Position numbers and translations under genes: made by a program. From NCBI GenBank assembly GCA_902799045.1, contig CADBZH010000026.1, positions 1-57,567 of the forward strand: a DNA stretch of 57,567 nt, written 5' to 3'. The stretch comes from an uncultured Eubacteriales bacterium (GTDB lineage Bacteria; Bacillota; Clostridia; Christensenellales; Aristaeellaceae). This document shows, piece by piece, positions 34,540 through 42,196 of the stretch; the stretch's first letter is position 1; every line of letters starts with the position of its first letter. A model generated the notes under the pieces. It saw nothing but the letters and a program-made list of their open reading frames with translations, made no database searches and was not told the DNA's origin.

Positions 34540-35415
34540 GTGAAAAAAACCGTAACCTTGATTCTGGCGCTCTTGATTGCCCTCTCCGTTTGCCTGTCCG
34601 TGGGCATGGCCGAGGACGCCGGGAACACCGGCGCGGTCCAGAAGTATGGCGACATTGGCCGGCTGTCCAAGCTGAATATCACTGAGGACGAATTGAATGA
34701 AGTGCTCAAGGACATCATGGTCAACAGTATCTGCAACAAATACGTGTTCTATGACACGATGAACGATATGATCATGGCGCTGAACCGAGGCGATATCGTG
34801 GTGCTCGAAACCGATCAGAATACTGTGCGTTACATCGCCTCCAGAAACGACAATATCGTGGATCGCCCGCCGTACATGAATCCCAATATGCTGATCTTCT
34901 GCATGCTCCTGCGGGAAGAGGACACGGAGCTGCGCGATCAGATTTCCGCGTGCATCGCCGAAATGGAGGAAGACGGCTCCATCGAGGCGATGAAGCAGAC
35001 CTATATCGAGGATGTCATCGCGGGCGAAGACCCCGTCGCCATCGAGTCTCAGGTCTTTCCGGACGCCAAGACGATCAAAGTGGCCGTGACGGGCGACCGT
35101 CCTCCCATGGACTACGTCTCCGCCGGCGGCGATCCTCTGGGCTTTAACACGGCCCTGATCGCGGAAGTGGCGAAGCGGCTCAAGATGAACATCGAAATGG
35201 TCAACGTGACCTGCGCGGCCAGGGGCATAGCGCTTGCCACCGGCGTCTGCGATATCGTGTTCTGGATGGAAGTCGGCGATTTTGAAAACTGGGAAGGTGC
35301 CGATTTCGAGGACCAGCCTGAAAACACCGTTGTGACGGAGCCCTACATGTCCGTTCCCCTGTGGTGGGCCGTCCTCAAGGATTCCCCCGTGGTGGACGTG
35401 TATCGGGAGGACTGA
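34540..35415 (+). CDS. Secreted substrate-binding protein with swapped lobe order, copy 4
   Basis: The start codon is GTG 34540, with CGGAGG nine bases upstream, giving 291 residues. The signal peptide ends at GMA-ED. The segment order is as in the other three: FYDTMNDMIMALNRGDIVV and TELRDQISACIAEMEEDGSI, then IKVAVTGDRPPMDYVSAGG, GFNTALIAEVAKRLKMNI and LATGVCDIVFW. It ends with TEPYMSVPLWWAVL. The overall layout is closest to copy 2. It is the last gene of the ABC region. Confidence 0.85.
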   Translation: MKKTVTLILALLIALSVCLSVGMAEDAGNTGAVQKYGDIGRLSKLNITEDELNEVLKDIMVNSICNKYVFYDTMNDMIMALNRGDIVVLETDQNTVRYIASRNDNIVDRPPYMNPNMLIFCMLLREEDTELRDQISACIAEMEEDGSIEAMKQTYIEDVIAGEDPVAIESQVFPDAKTIKVAVTGDRPPMDYVSAGGDPLGFNTALIAEVAKRLKMNIEMVNVTCAARGIALATGVCDIVFWMEVGDFENWEGADFEDQPENTVVTEPYMSVPLWWAVLKDSPVVDVYRED

Positions 35416-35526
35416 TCGCGTCGGCACGCACTGTGATCCCTTCGGTTCTCTCATCCATTTGGGCGAGGGAACAGGGGAGGGATTCAGTGCCCAGCGGGTC
35501 CGGGAAGGATTGACAGAATGTAGGTG

Positions 35527-35700
35527 CTTCACGGAAGGTTGAGGGATTTGCAAAATGCAATCTCCTGGCGTTGCCTACAGATCCTTCGCTGCGCTCAGGA
35601 TGACAGGGATAGTGATTCGTTGTCATCCTGAGCGCAGCGAAGGATCTGTACGTTTGGTCAAGAGGGATGCGTTTGGCAAATCCCCCAACACTCCGTGAAG
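35527..35700. repeat. Palindromic intergenic element, family B, clearest copy (174 bp)
   Basis: The outer ends CTTCACGGAAGGTTGAGGG and CCCCCAACACTCCGTGAAG are imperfect inverted repeats of about 25 bases. Inside is a perfect 30-base inverted repeat (35576-35605 and 35621-35650) containing ATCCTTCGCTGCGCTCAGGA around a 15-base loop. Other copies are at 51772-51964 and, degenerate, at 20694-20830. It fills most of the gap 35416-35728 and has no coding potential. Confidence 0.85.
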
Positions 35701-35728
35701 AACCGGATTAATGGCGTGGAACGATCGG

Positions 35729-36115
35729 TCATTCCCCGTCCTTGCGGATGTGATAGGCCAGGTTGATGGCGAAGCCGGAGGGGGAGACCATCAGGGTCGC
35801 GCGGGAAGAGCCCGTATCGGTGACCTTGTCCCCCTGGGCATTCCGGAAGCCGTGGGCGACCAGGAAATCGTAGGCCTCGTCAAAGTCGCGCACGTTCATG
35901 CGGATGGCGGTCAGGTCGCGCGGCATGTGGCCCGGCTCCACCTGCGCCACGTCCACGTGGAAGCCGTTGGCATCCTTCATGGAAACGCTGGTGATGTCCT
36001 TGTCGTTGATGCCGGTCTTCTTATGCTGCCGCTCAAAGCCAAGCGCTTCAAACAGTGCGATGACCTCGTCGGCCTTCTCGGTGAGCACCATGGGGTGGAA
36101 TGAAGTGATCTGCAT
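35729..36115 (-). CDS. VOC (glyoxalase-fold) protein, copy a
   Basis: A minus-strand protein of 128 residues with the two beta-alpha-beta-beta-beta halves of the vicinal-oxygen-chelate fold. It opens with MQITSFHPMVLTEKADEVI and LFEALGFER, has the central FHVDVAQV strand, the NVRDFDEAYDFLVAHGF helix and the closing SPSGFAINLAYHI strand. It is one of eight such copies between 35.7 and 41.3 kb. VOC proteins include glyoxalases, fosfomycin-resistance enzymes and bleomycin-binding proteins. The metal ligands of those enzymes are not clearly conserved here, so a ligand-binding or stress role is as likely as catalysis. Confidence 0.85.
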   Translation of the reverse strand: MQITSFHPMVLTEKADEVIALFEALGFERQHKKTGINDKDITSVSMKDANGFHVDVAQVEPGHMPRDLTAIRMNVRDFDEAYDFLVAHGFRNAQGDKVTDTGSSRATLMVSPSGFAINLAYHIRKDGE

Positions 36116-36156
36116 GGGGGTTATCCTCCTCGCTCAATAATATCTGTAATCTGTCG

Positions 36157-36744
36157 TCAATTCCTGCCGCGTGCGTGCTTGTCTTCGTATTTTCCCTTGA
36201 TGGCAAGGCCGATCGTGCCATCCGCGATCAGCGCGGTTACGTAGCCCATGAAGCTGAAATCAAATCCGATACCGGCCATATTGACGCATGCCAGGATCAG
36301 CTTGACGATGTCCAACGCCAGGAGCATGTAGAAGAGATTCCATGTTCTGCGCTTTCCGAGATCCTTCCCAAAGGCGAGAATCAGAAGGATCACAGCTTTA
36401 CAGGCGTTCACGATGCTGATGGCAATCATCATCGCGTTGACCTTATAGAAGGAGAGGTCAATGTATATCGTCAATGCGCACACGGCGATATGCAGGATCA
36501 GGAACGCCTTGTAATAGCCTGCCGCCTGCTTTGTGTAGCCCTTCAACAGATACAGCGCGCCGGCAACGAGCATCGCCAGAATGATCGCCATCAGGAATAC
36601 GTTCGTCAGATTGGACAGGCGCTCCGCATCGGCGGTGGCGTTGTGACAGCCAACGATAAAATTGACCGCGGCGCCGACGGTACCGCAGGCCATTGCAATC
36701 ATCAAAACCAAATGAGAGATCATAAGAGGACTTGACTTTTTCAT
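36157..36744 (-). CDS. Six-helix membrane protein within the VOC array (paralogue of 41592-42176)
   Basis: A 195-residue protein with about six hydrophobic helices. Two regions match the protein at 41592-42176 on the opposite strand: LLKGYTKQAAGYYKAFLIL near the third helix, and the end DGTIGLAIKGKYEDKHARG. I do not recognise a named family. The gene lies between VOC copies a and b in the same orientation, with AAAGGA upstream of the start, and is probably part of the same long transcript. Confidence 0.75.
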   Translation of the reverse strand: MKKSSPLMISHLVLMIAMACGTVGAAVNFIVGCHNATADAERLSNLTNVFLMAIILAMLVAGALYLLKGYTKQAAGYYKAFLILHIAVCALTIYIDLSFYKVNAMMIAISIVNACKAVILLILAFGKDLGKRRTWNLFYMLLALDIVKLILACVNMAGIGFDFSFMGYVTALIADGTIGLAIKGKYEDKHARGRN

Positions 36745-36879
36745 AGCTTCTTGTTCCTTTATATTGCTGATTGTGAGTTGTTGTCCGGGTGATATTCTTT
36801 TCGCTTGCCTGCGATGATTCTTCCGCTTCCCGGAACGTGCCCGCGGCTCATTGCCTGAACCGCAGGCAGCGGGGAGGGA

Positions 36880-37176
36880 TTACCTGTCCTCTTTCCGGAT
36901 GTGCTCGGCAATGCTGATGGTAAAGCCGGACGGGGAAACCATCATCGTAGACTTGGAGGAGCCGGTATCGGTAACATGTCCGCCCTGCGCGTTCTTGAAG
37001 CCCTTTTCCTCCAGCAGCCTGTAAGCCTCGTCAAAATCGCGGACGTTCATGCGGATGGTTACAATGTCCTGCGGGACGGGCGCGGACGCAACGTCCACGT
37101 GGAACACCTTGCCGTCCTCTCCGGTGTAGCGCATGCGCACGCTGGTGATGTCCTTGTCGTTGATGCCGGTCTTCAT
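36880..37176 (-). pseudogene. VOC protein, copy b, 5'-truncated
   Basis: The frame begins at MKTGINDKDITSV, which corresponds to about residue 33 of a complete copy, and ends normally (SPSGFTISIAEHI). Upstream codons still read ERRH, the conserved residues that precede this point, but a TGA stop sits just before them and the first beta-alpha unit is missing. DNA and protein are nearly identical to copy d (37680-38015), so this is a recent duplicate that lost its start. If the internal ATG is used it would make 98 residues, too short for a full VOC fold. There is no good ribosome-binding site. Confidence 0.75.
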
Positions 37177-37208
37177 GTGGCGGCGCTCTCAAGGCGTTCT
37201 ATCCCCTG

Positions 37209-37589
37209 TCAATCGTGGTTTCGGATGTGCTGCGTGAGCTGGATCGAGAAGCCGGAGGGGGCGAACATCAGGCAGGAGCGGGCGGATTTGGACTCGACGG
37301 TATGATCCTCGTCCCGGGCGTTTTTGAAGCCGTGCGCCTTCAGAAACGCATAGGCCTCGTCAAAGTCGCGGACGTTCATCCGCATGGTGCTCATGTCCTT
37401 TTCCATGGATTCCACCCGGGCCACGTCCACATGGAAGCCGTTGGCGTCCGTCATGCGAACGCTGGAGATGTCCTTGTCGTCAATGTTGTCCACCTTGTGG
37501 CGGCGCTCAAAGCCCAGCTCTTCAAACAGCTTGATGATCTCATCTGCGTTTTTGGAAAGGATCATGGGGTTAAAGGTCGTGATCTGCAT
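37209..37589 (-). CDS. VOC (glyoxalase-fold) protein, copy c
   Basis: I place the start at 37589 (MQITTFNPMILSKNADEII), matching the other copies and following AAAGGAG; the upstream in-frame extension is intergenic. The product is 126 residues with LFEELGFERRH, ANGFHVDVARV, NVRDFDEAYAFLKAHGF and APSGFSIQLTQHI. It is complete. It has KVDNIDDKDIS where copies a, b and d have KTGINDKDIT. Confidence 0.85.
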   Translation of the reverse strand: MQITTFNPMILSKNADEIIKLFEELGFERRHKVDNIDDKDISSVRMTDANGFHVDVARVESMEKDMSTMRMNVRDFDEAYAFLKAHGFKNARDEDHTVESKSARSCLMFAPSGFSIQLTQHIRNHD

Positions 37590-37679
37590 GGCGTTTTCTC
37601 CTTTACTTGTGGTGGTCGATCCGCGCAGCGGAATGCGCCCGCGGCTCATCGTCAGAGCCCGCGGGCGGTGTCGGAGGGG

Positions 37680-38015
37680 TTATTGGTCTTCTTTCCGGAT
37701 GTGCTCGGCAATGCTGATGGTAAAGCCCGACGGGGAAACCATCATCGTGGACTTGGAGGAGCCGGTATTGGTGATGTGCCCGCCCTGCGCGTTCCTGAAG
37801 CCCTTCTCCTCAAGCATTTTGTAGGCCTCGTCGAAGTCGCGGACGTTCATGCGGATGGTTACAATGTCCTGCGGGACGGGCGCGGACGTAACGTCCACGT
37901 GGAACACCTTGCCGTCCTCTCCGGTGTAGCGCATGCGCACGCTGGTGATGTCCTTGTCGTTGATGCCGGTCTTCATGTGGCGGCGCTCCAGGGGGTTGAA
38001 GCTGGTGATGGTCAT
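37680..38015 (-). CDS. VOC protein, copy d, with internal N-terminal deletion
   Basis: A 111-residue protein with a good start (AGGAGAACAACCC before the ATG). It begins MTITSFNPLERRHMKTG: the first strand is joined directly to ERRH, removing about 20 residues (the first helix, IVTQDAESAVKLFEELGF in copy e). The deletion is in frame, and the rest is intact and nearly identical to copy b. Loss of the first helix of a VOC module should disturb folding unless it pairs with another copy. It may be a pseudogene in the making. Confidence 0.75.
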   Translation of the reverse strand: MTITSFNPLERRHMKTGINDKDITSVRMRYTGEDGKVFHVDVTSAPVPQDIVTIRMNVRDFDEAYKMLEEKGFRNAQGGHITNTGSSKSTMMVSPSGFTISIAEHIRKEDQ

Positions 38016-38090
38016 GGGGTTGTTCTCCTCCTTCGGGGTCTGATTGCCAGGTCGAGTGGCAAGTCGGGTTGGAAGTCGGGATGCTGCCTG

Positions 38091-38468
38091 TCAGTCGCGA
38101 TCCTTGGTGTGCTGAGAAACCGCGAGAATGAAACCGCTCGCGGACACCATGATGTTGAACCTGGAGGAACCCGTATCGATCGTCTTATTGGCGACCGCAT
38201 GCCGGGCCTTGTGGAATCCCCGCGCTTCAAGGAACGCGATCGCCTCCTCCAGGTTGTCCACGTTCATGCGGATCATCGTCCACTCGCCGGTTCCCTGGGA
38301 AACGTCCACATGGAAGCCGTTGGCGTCCTTCATCCGGATATCGGTCGCGTTGTCCTCGCCGATGCCCTGCTTGGTGTGGCGGCGCTCAAAGCCCAGCTCC
38401 TCAAACAGCTTGACGGCGGATTCCGCGTCCTGGGTAACGATCAGGGGGTTGAAGCTCGTGATGGTCAT
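38091..38468 (-). CDS. VOC (glyoxalase-fold) protein, copy e
   Basis: A complete 125-residue copy with AAGGAGG before the start. Features are MTITSFNPLIVTQDAESAV, LFEELGFERRHTKQGI, ANGFHVDVSQG, NVDNLEEAIAFLEARGF and ASGFILAVSQHT. It is more diverged in the C-terminal half than a to d. It lies 33 bases downstream of the HD/APH fusion gene, in the same direction. Confidence 0.85.
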   Translation of the reverse strand: MTITSFNPLIVTQDAESAVKLFEELGFERRHTKQGIGEDNATDIRMKDANGFHVDVSQGTGEWTMIRMNVDNLEEAIAFLEARGFHKARHAVANKTIDTGSSRFNIMVSASGFILAVSQHTKDRD

Positions 38469-38501
38469 GTCGGGTTCCTCCTTGCTAATAGTCGTCAGTT
38501 C

Positions 38502-39998
38502 TCAAAATACAAGGGTATCCAGCTTTTCCGTCAGTTCGGCGATCCTCTCCACGCAATGCTGCACCAGCCGGTGGTCCGCCTCGGAGGGCTTTCTCTGCTT
38601 GCGAACCTTGCGGATCAGGCGGCTGTAGCCGATGAGCGAGGCCTTCTCGGAGACCTCCCGCATCCGCGCCTCATCCTCCGTTCCCAGATAGTGCTTCAGG
38701 AAGCCACGGAAGAAGGCCTTCGCGGTGTCATAGGAGAAGCCCATGAAGCGCTCGACCACGTCGTGGTTATCCTCGCCCAGCAGCACGTAGAAGTAGTACA
38801 GGTCGCTGAGCTCCAGGATGGGATGCCCGGTGGCCAGGCGGTCCATGTCGATCAGCAGGGCCTCGCCGCGCTGGAGAAACACGTTGCCCGTGTGGAAATC
38901 GCCGTGGAGCAGTGTGTTGGTCTCGGGCAGCGCGTTCAGAAGCGCCATGCACTTGTCCGCGAGGGCCCTGTCCTCCCGGCCGATGCCGCCTTCGATGTAG
39001 TCGCCGATGCGCTCCATGGCGCCGTGGAAGCCGTCATCGGGCGTGACCTCCGTGGAGTGGATCGTGTGGGCCAGATCGGCCATCAGCTTGGCGTAGGTCT
39101 CCACCTGCCCGGGGTCCCGCGCGACGCAGGCGGAGAGCGTGTCGGCGTCCACCAGCTCGTACATGGCCCCGTAATTGTCTCCCTCGTCGCCCGTCGCCTT
39201 GACGGATACGATGCCAAAGGAAATGGCCGTGGGGATGCCCAGTATGAAGGCCTTGCGGGCCATGGCGATTTCCTGCTCCACGTCGCGATAGGTGTTGTTC
39301 TGGTTGTAGACCTTGATGATCAGCTCGTCGTCATAGCGGTACACGTCGCCCTTGGCCCCGCGCCCGATGCGCTTGCAGCCCTCCACGGACACCTCGCGAT
39401 ACTTCCGATAGCGCGCCTTGTCGGAATCAAAGGAGCCGGGCCAGATGAAGTTGATGTGCTTGATGAACTCCTTGAACGCGCCGGTCTTGTTCAGCGACAG
39501 CTCCAGCTGCTCCGCGATGGTCTGGTAGTACCAGTGGTGCATCTCGGGGTCGCGCTGATGGAAGTTCTCCCAGGTCTTTTCGCCGTACTCGGAATAATTG
39601 CCCGCCAGCGAGCGGATGTTGGCCAGCTTGTCCGCCAGCCACAGCATCCGAACGCCCTGGTCTTCGGCGCTCTTGAGCACCTTCAGCGATTCCTCCTTGC
39701 GGCGCTTCCAGCTCTCGCTGCGGCTCTCGCCCGCGTACTCGTTTTCCGATTCTGAGGACACCAGGAAGGCTACGCGCTCGCCGAAGCGCTTTTCGATCTC
39801 AGCCAGCGTGCCGTCGGTGTCCTCCACGATGTCGTGCAGGATGCCGGCGGTGATGACGTCCTGGTCGTCCGTCATCGTGGCCAGGATCTGCGCCACCTCC
39901 AGCGGGTGCAGTATGTAGGGGATGCTCCCCAGCTTGCGCACCTTGCCCTGGTGCATGACGGTGGCGTAGACGATGGCTTCCTCAATTTTGTTCATCAT
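38502..39998 (-). CDS. HD-phosphohydrolase (SpoT/MESH1-like) fused to an APH-type kinase
   Basis: A 498-residue minus-strand protein. Residues 1-180 form an HD domain of the RelA/SpoT hydrolase type: PYILHPLEVA (His31), LHDIVEDT (His55-Asp56, Glu59-Asp60) and ADKLANIRSL. There is no synthetase domain, as in small (p)ppGpp hydrolases. Residues about 205-480 are an aminoglycoside-phosphotransferase/choline-kinase fold: GRGAKGDVYRYDDELIIKVY (P-loop and Lys), LLHGDFHTGNVFL (catalytic Asp) and LIDMDRLATGHP (DFG-like). Both halves look catalytically intact. The kinase may act on a small molecule and the HD part on a nucleotide; substrates are unknown. It is embedded in the VOC array, between copies e and f. 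Confidence 0.88.
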   Translation of the reverse strand: MMNKIEEAIVYATVMHQGKVRKLGSIPYILHPLEVAQILATMTDDQDVITAGILHDIVEDTDGTLAEIEKRFGERVAFLVSSESENEYAGESRSESWKRRKEESLKVLKSAEDQGVRMLWLADKLANIRSLAGNYSEYGEKTWENFHQRDPEMHHWYYQTIAEQLELSLNKTGAFKEFIKHINFIWPGSFDSDKARYRKYREVSVEGCKRIGRGAKGDVYRYDDELIIKVYNQNNTYRDVEQEIAMARKAFILGIPTAISFGIVSVKATGDEGDNYGAMYELVDADTLSACVARDPGQVETYAKLMADLAHTIHSTEVTPDDGFHGAMERIGDYIEGGIGREDRALADKCMALLNALPETNTLLHGDFHTGNVFLQRGEALLIDMDRLATGHPILELSDLYYFYVLLGEDNHDVVERFMGFSYDTAKAFFRGFLKHYLGTEDEARMREVSEKASLIGYSRLIRKVRKQRKPSEADHRLVQHCVERIAELTEKLDTLVF

Positions 39999-40069
39999 GG
40001 CGATGGTCCCTGCCTTGATTGATGATCCATGGGCGGATCGCGCAAAGCATCGACCCGCCTATGCCGGGG

Positions 40070-40459
40070 TTATCGGTCTTCCTTCCTGATGTGCTTGACA
40101 AGGGTGATGCCGAAGCCGGAGGGAGACACCATCAGCAGGCCCTTGGCGGAATCCGATTCGGTGGCCGGCGTTCCGTTGGAGGGCTTGAAGCCGTGATCGG
40201 TCAGCAGTTGGTACGCCGCGTCAAAGTCGTCCACATTCATGCGAATGCTGGCGATGTCCCGCGGAATCGCGGCGCTGGTGACGGCCACGTCCACGTAGAA
40301 GCCGTTTGCGTCCTTCATGCGGCAATCGGTGTACGCGTTCCCGGAGGTCGAAGTTCCGCTGGGCGCGTGGCGCTTTTCAAAGCCCAGGGCCTCAAACAGA
40401 GCGGTGACTTCCTCGAAATGGTTCGTAACAATCATCGGGTTAAAGGTTGTGATCTTCAT
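40070..40459 (-). CDS. VOC (glyoxalase-fold) protein, copy f
   Basis: A complete 129-residue copy with GAGAGGAGA before the start. Features are MKITTFNPMIVTNHFEEVT, LFEALGFEKRHAPSGTS, ANGFYVDVAVT, NVDDFDAAYQLLTDHGF and SPSGFGITLVKHI. It is closest to copy g, with which it shares the SGTSTSGN/TGTSALGN loop. Confidence 0.85.
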   Translation of the reverse strand: MKITTFNPMIVTNHFEEVTALFEALGFEKRHAPSGTSTSGNAYTDCRMKDANGFYVDVAVTSAAIPRDIASIRMNVDDFDAAYQLLTDHGFKPSNGTPATESDSAKGLLMVSPSGFGITLVKHIRKEDR

Positions 40460-40485
40460 GGGGCGTCTCCTCTCTTCAGGATCGG

Positions 40486-40872
40486 TCAGTCGTGATTCTT
40501 GATGTGCTGGATCAGGTTGATGCCAAAGCCGGACGGGGAGTAGAGGATGCAGGCCTTGGCCGAGCCGGTATCCGTCACGGCTTTGCTCTGCGGATTCGTA
40601 AAGCCGCGGGCGGTGAGGAACTCATAGGCTTCGTCGAAATCGTCCACATTCATGCGAATGGTGGTCAGGTCCTGCTCCCGCGGCGCGCTGCTTCTGCTCA
40701 CGTCCACATGAAACCCGTTCGCGTCGGTCATCCGATAGCTGACGTATTCGTTCCCGAGGGCGGACGTGCCGGTGGGATTGTGCTTCTTTTCAAAGCCCAG
40801 CGCTTCAAACACGCTGACGACCGATTCCAGGTCCTTGGTGATGATCGAGGGATTAAAGCTGGTGATCTTCAT
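40486..40872 (-). CDS. VOC (glyoxalase-fold) protein, copy g
   Basis: A complete 128-residue copy with AAAGGAG before the start. Features are MKITSFNPSIITKDLESVV, FEALGFEKKHNPTGTS, ANGFHVDVSRS, NVDDFDEAYEFLTARGF and SPSGFGINLIQHI. It lies 26 bases from both neighbouring copies, so h, g and f form a tight operon. Confidence 0.85.
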   Translation of the reverse strand: MKITSFNPSIITKDLESVVSVFEALGFEKKHNPTGTSALGNEYVSYRMTDANGFHVDVSRSSAPREQDLTTIRMNVDDFDEAYEFLTARGFTNPQSKAVTDTGSAKACILYSPSGFGINLIQHIKNHD

Positions 40873-40898
40873 GTCATGTTCTCCTTTACATGCGTCGA

Positions 40899-41282
40899 TT
40901 AATCGTGGTCCTTGATGTGCTTGACGATGGCGATGCGGGAGCCGGAGGGGCCTTCCATCGTTGCGGCCTTCGCGCTCTTGACGTCGATGGTCTGATCCCC
41001 GCGCACGTTCCTGTAGCCGTGGGCCGTCAGGGTGCCATAGGCCTCCTCAAAGTCGTCCACGTTCATGCGCATGAGCATGCGATCCCGTTCGCCCGCGGTC
41101 TGGGTCGACACCACGTCCACGTGATAGCCGTCGGGGTGCTTCATGCGAACGCTGGTCACCTCGATGTCGCCGATCCGGTTGGAGGGGGCGTGCTTCTTCT
41201 CGAAGCCGAGCGCCTCAAACAGCTTGATGACAGAATCGGCGTCAGGCGTTACGATGATGGGGTCAAAGGTTGTGATTTTCAC
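40899..41282 (-). CDS. VOC (glyoxalase-fold) protein, copy h, first in the array
   Basis: A 127-residue copy starting at GTG 41282, with AAAGGAG about 11 bases upstream. Features are MKITTFDPIIVTPDADSVI, LFEALGFEKKHAPSNRI, YHVDVVSTQ, NVDDFEEAYGTLTAHGY and GPSGSRIAIVKHI. It is the most diverged copy and the first to be transcribed from the minus-strand promoter at 41341-41369. Confidence 0.85.
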   Translation of the reverse strand: MKITTFDPIIVTPDADSVIKLFEALGFEKKHAPSNRIGDIEVTSVRMKHPDGYHVDVVSTQTAGERDRMLMRMNVDDFEEAYGTLTAHGYRNVRGDQTIDVKSAKAATMEGPSGSRIAIVKHIKDHD

Positions 41283-41340
41283 GGAATGAAACTCCTTTAA
41301 AAGTCTGATATGAAGGAACAGTGTCCTGCCTGTCGTAGAG

Positions 41341-41369
41341 ATAATAGCACATTTGTGATATTCTGTCTA
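41341..41369 (-). promoter_or_regulatory. Promoter for the VOC array
   Basis: On the minus strand TAGACA is followed after 17 bases by TATTAT, about 60 bases upstream of copy h. It lies in an A+T-rich block (about 41340-41480) that contrasts with the rest of the window. The gap 41283-41591 holds only this and the opposing promoter at 41482. Confidence 0.65.
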
Positions 41370-41390
41370 TATGAATTTGAATAAATTGTA

Positions 41391-41404
41391 CAGAATATTT
41401 TCTG
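41391..41404. promoter_or_regulatory. Possible operator palindrome between divergent promoters
   Basis: CAGAATATTTTCTG is an inverted repeat of CAGAA and TTCTG around four bases, upstream of the VOC promoter and between it and the divergent promoter at 41482. No regulator gene is adjacent. Confidence 0.35.
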
Positions 41405-41481
41405 AATGGTTACAAAATCAACTCACTCTGGAAAAACGATGAGAGTTAAGAATCTATTAATATATGACAATACAACTGTTA

Positions 41482-41510
41482 TTGACACCGGCACTGGATT
41501 GTGTTAAGCT
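41482..41510 (+). promoter_or_regulatory. Promoter for the membrane protein at 41592
   Basis: A consensus -35 TTGACA is followed after 17 bases by TAAGCT, which is preceded by TGT (extended -10 form). Confidence 0.6.
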
Positions 41511-41591
41511 ACACAGGAGTTTGTGGTTGGAGAGCCAATTTGCCGAAACAGACGCTTCTGCGGAACGTTACAATTCTGGGAGGTATTCAAG

Positions 41592-42176
41592 ATGGATAAG
41601 GGAAAGTTCAATAGTCTGAAAAGGGTCCACATGTGTTTGATGGTGCTGCTGTGCCTTGTGAGCATTGCCAGCGCGATCATCATCTTTACCGGCAATATTC
41701 CGACTGGCTATGAGACGAGCGGGGCGGAATACAGGACGACTCACATCCTCTACGGCATCGCGCATGTCGTCAACGCGCTGGCCCTGGCCTGCGGCATGAC
41801 CTATCTCTTGAAGGGCGGCAACAAGCAGTCCGCCAAGTGGTACAAGACCTTCGTCGTGCTGGTGCTGCTGGGCGTCATACTCCGCCTGATCGGCACGCTC
41901 ATCCGTCCCGGCTTCGGCCTGCCCGCCTGCCTGATGATCGGCATCGTCATCGCCCTGCTGGTGCTCAGCTTCGTGAAGAACCTCGGCAGGCAGAAGAGCG
42001 CGCTCGTCTGCTACCTCCTGCTCGCGCTGGAGCTGGTTCTGGCCATCGTCACCTTTGACAAGGGCGAGCCGCTTTCCAGCATCGCCGGCAGCCTGATCCG
42101 CATGGTCCTGGACGGCTCCATCGGCCTCGCCATTCAGGAGAAGTACCTGGACAAGGCTGCCAGGCACACGAAGTAA
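41592..42176 (+). CDS. Six-helix membrane protein (paralogue of 36157-36744)
   Basis: The start at 41592 has GGGAGGT upstream; the earlier in-frame start lies too near the promoter. The product is 194 residues with about six hydrophobic helices. LLKGGNKQSAKWYKTFVVL and the end DGSIGLAIQEKYLDKAARH match the protein within the VOC array. Having relatives near both ends of the array, on opposite strands, suggests a shared role or a duplication that opened around the VOC genes. The function is unknown. A good terminator follows. Confidence 0.75.
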   Translation: MDKGKFNSLKRVHMCLMVLLCLVSIASAIIIFTGNIPTGYETSGAEYRTTHILYGIAHVVNALALACGMTYLLKGGNKQSAKWYKTFVVLVLLGVILRLIGTLIRPGFGLPACLMIGIVIALLVLSFVKNLGRQKSALVCYLLLALELVLAIVTFDKGEPLSSIAGSLIRMVLDGSIGLAIQEKYLDKAARHTK

Positions 42177-42196
42177 GGCTTTGGAACACGCCCCCG

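Noticed and set aside
35729-41282. VOC array as a set of fosfomycin or bleomycin resistance genes
   Set aside because: The fold fits, but the specific metal and substrate residues of those enzymes cannot be recognised, so the drug-resistance call is not supported.
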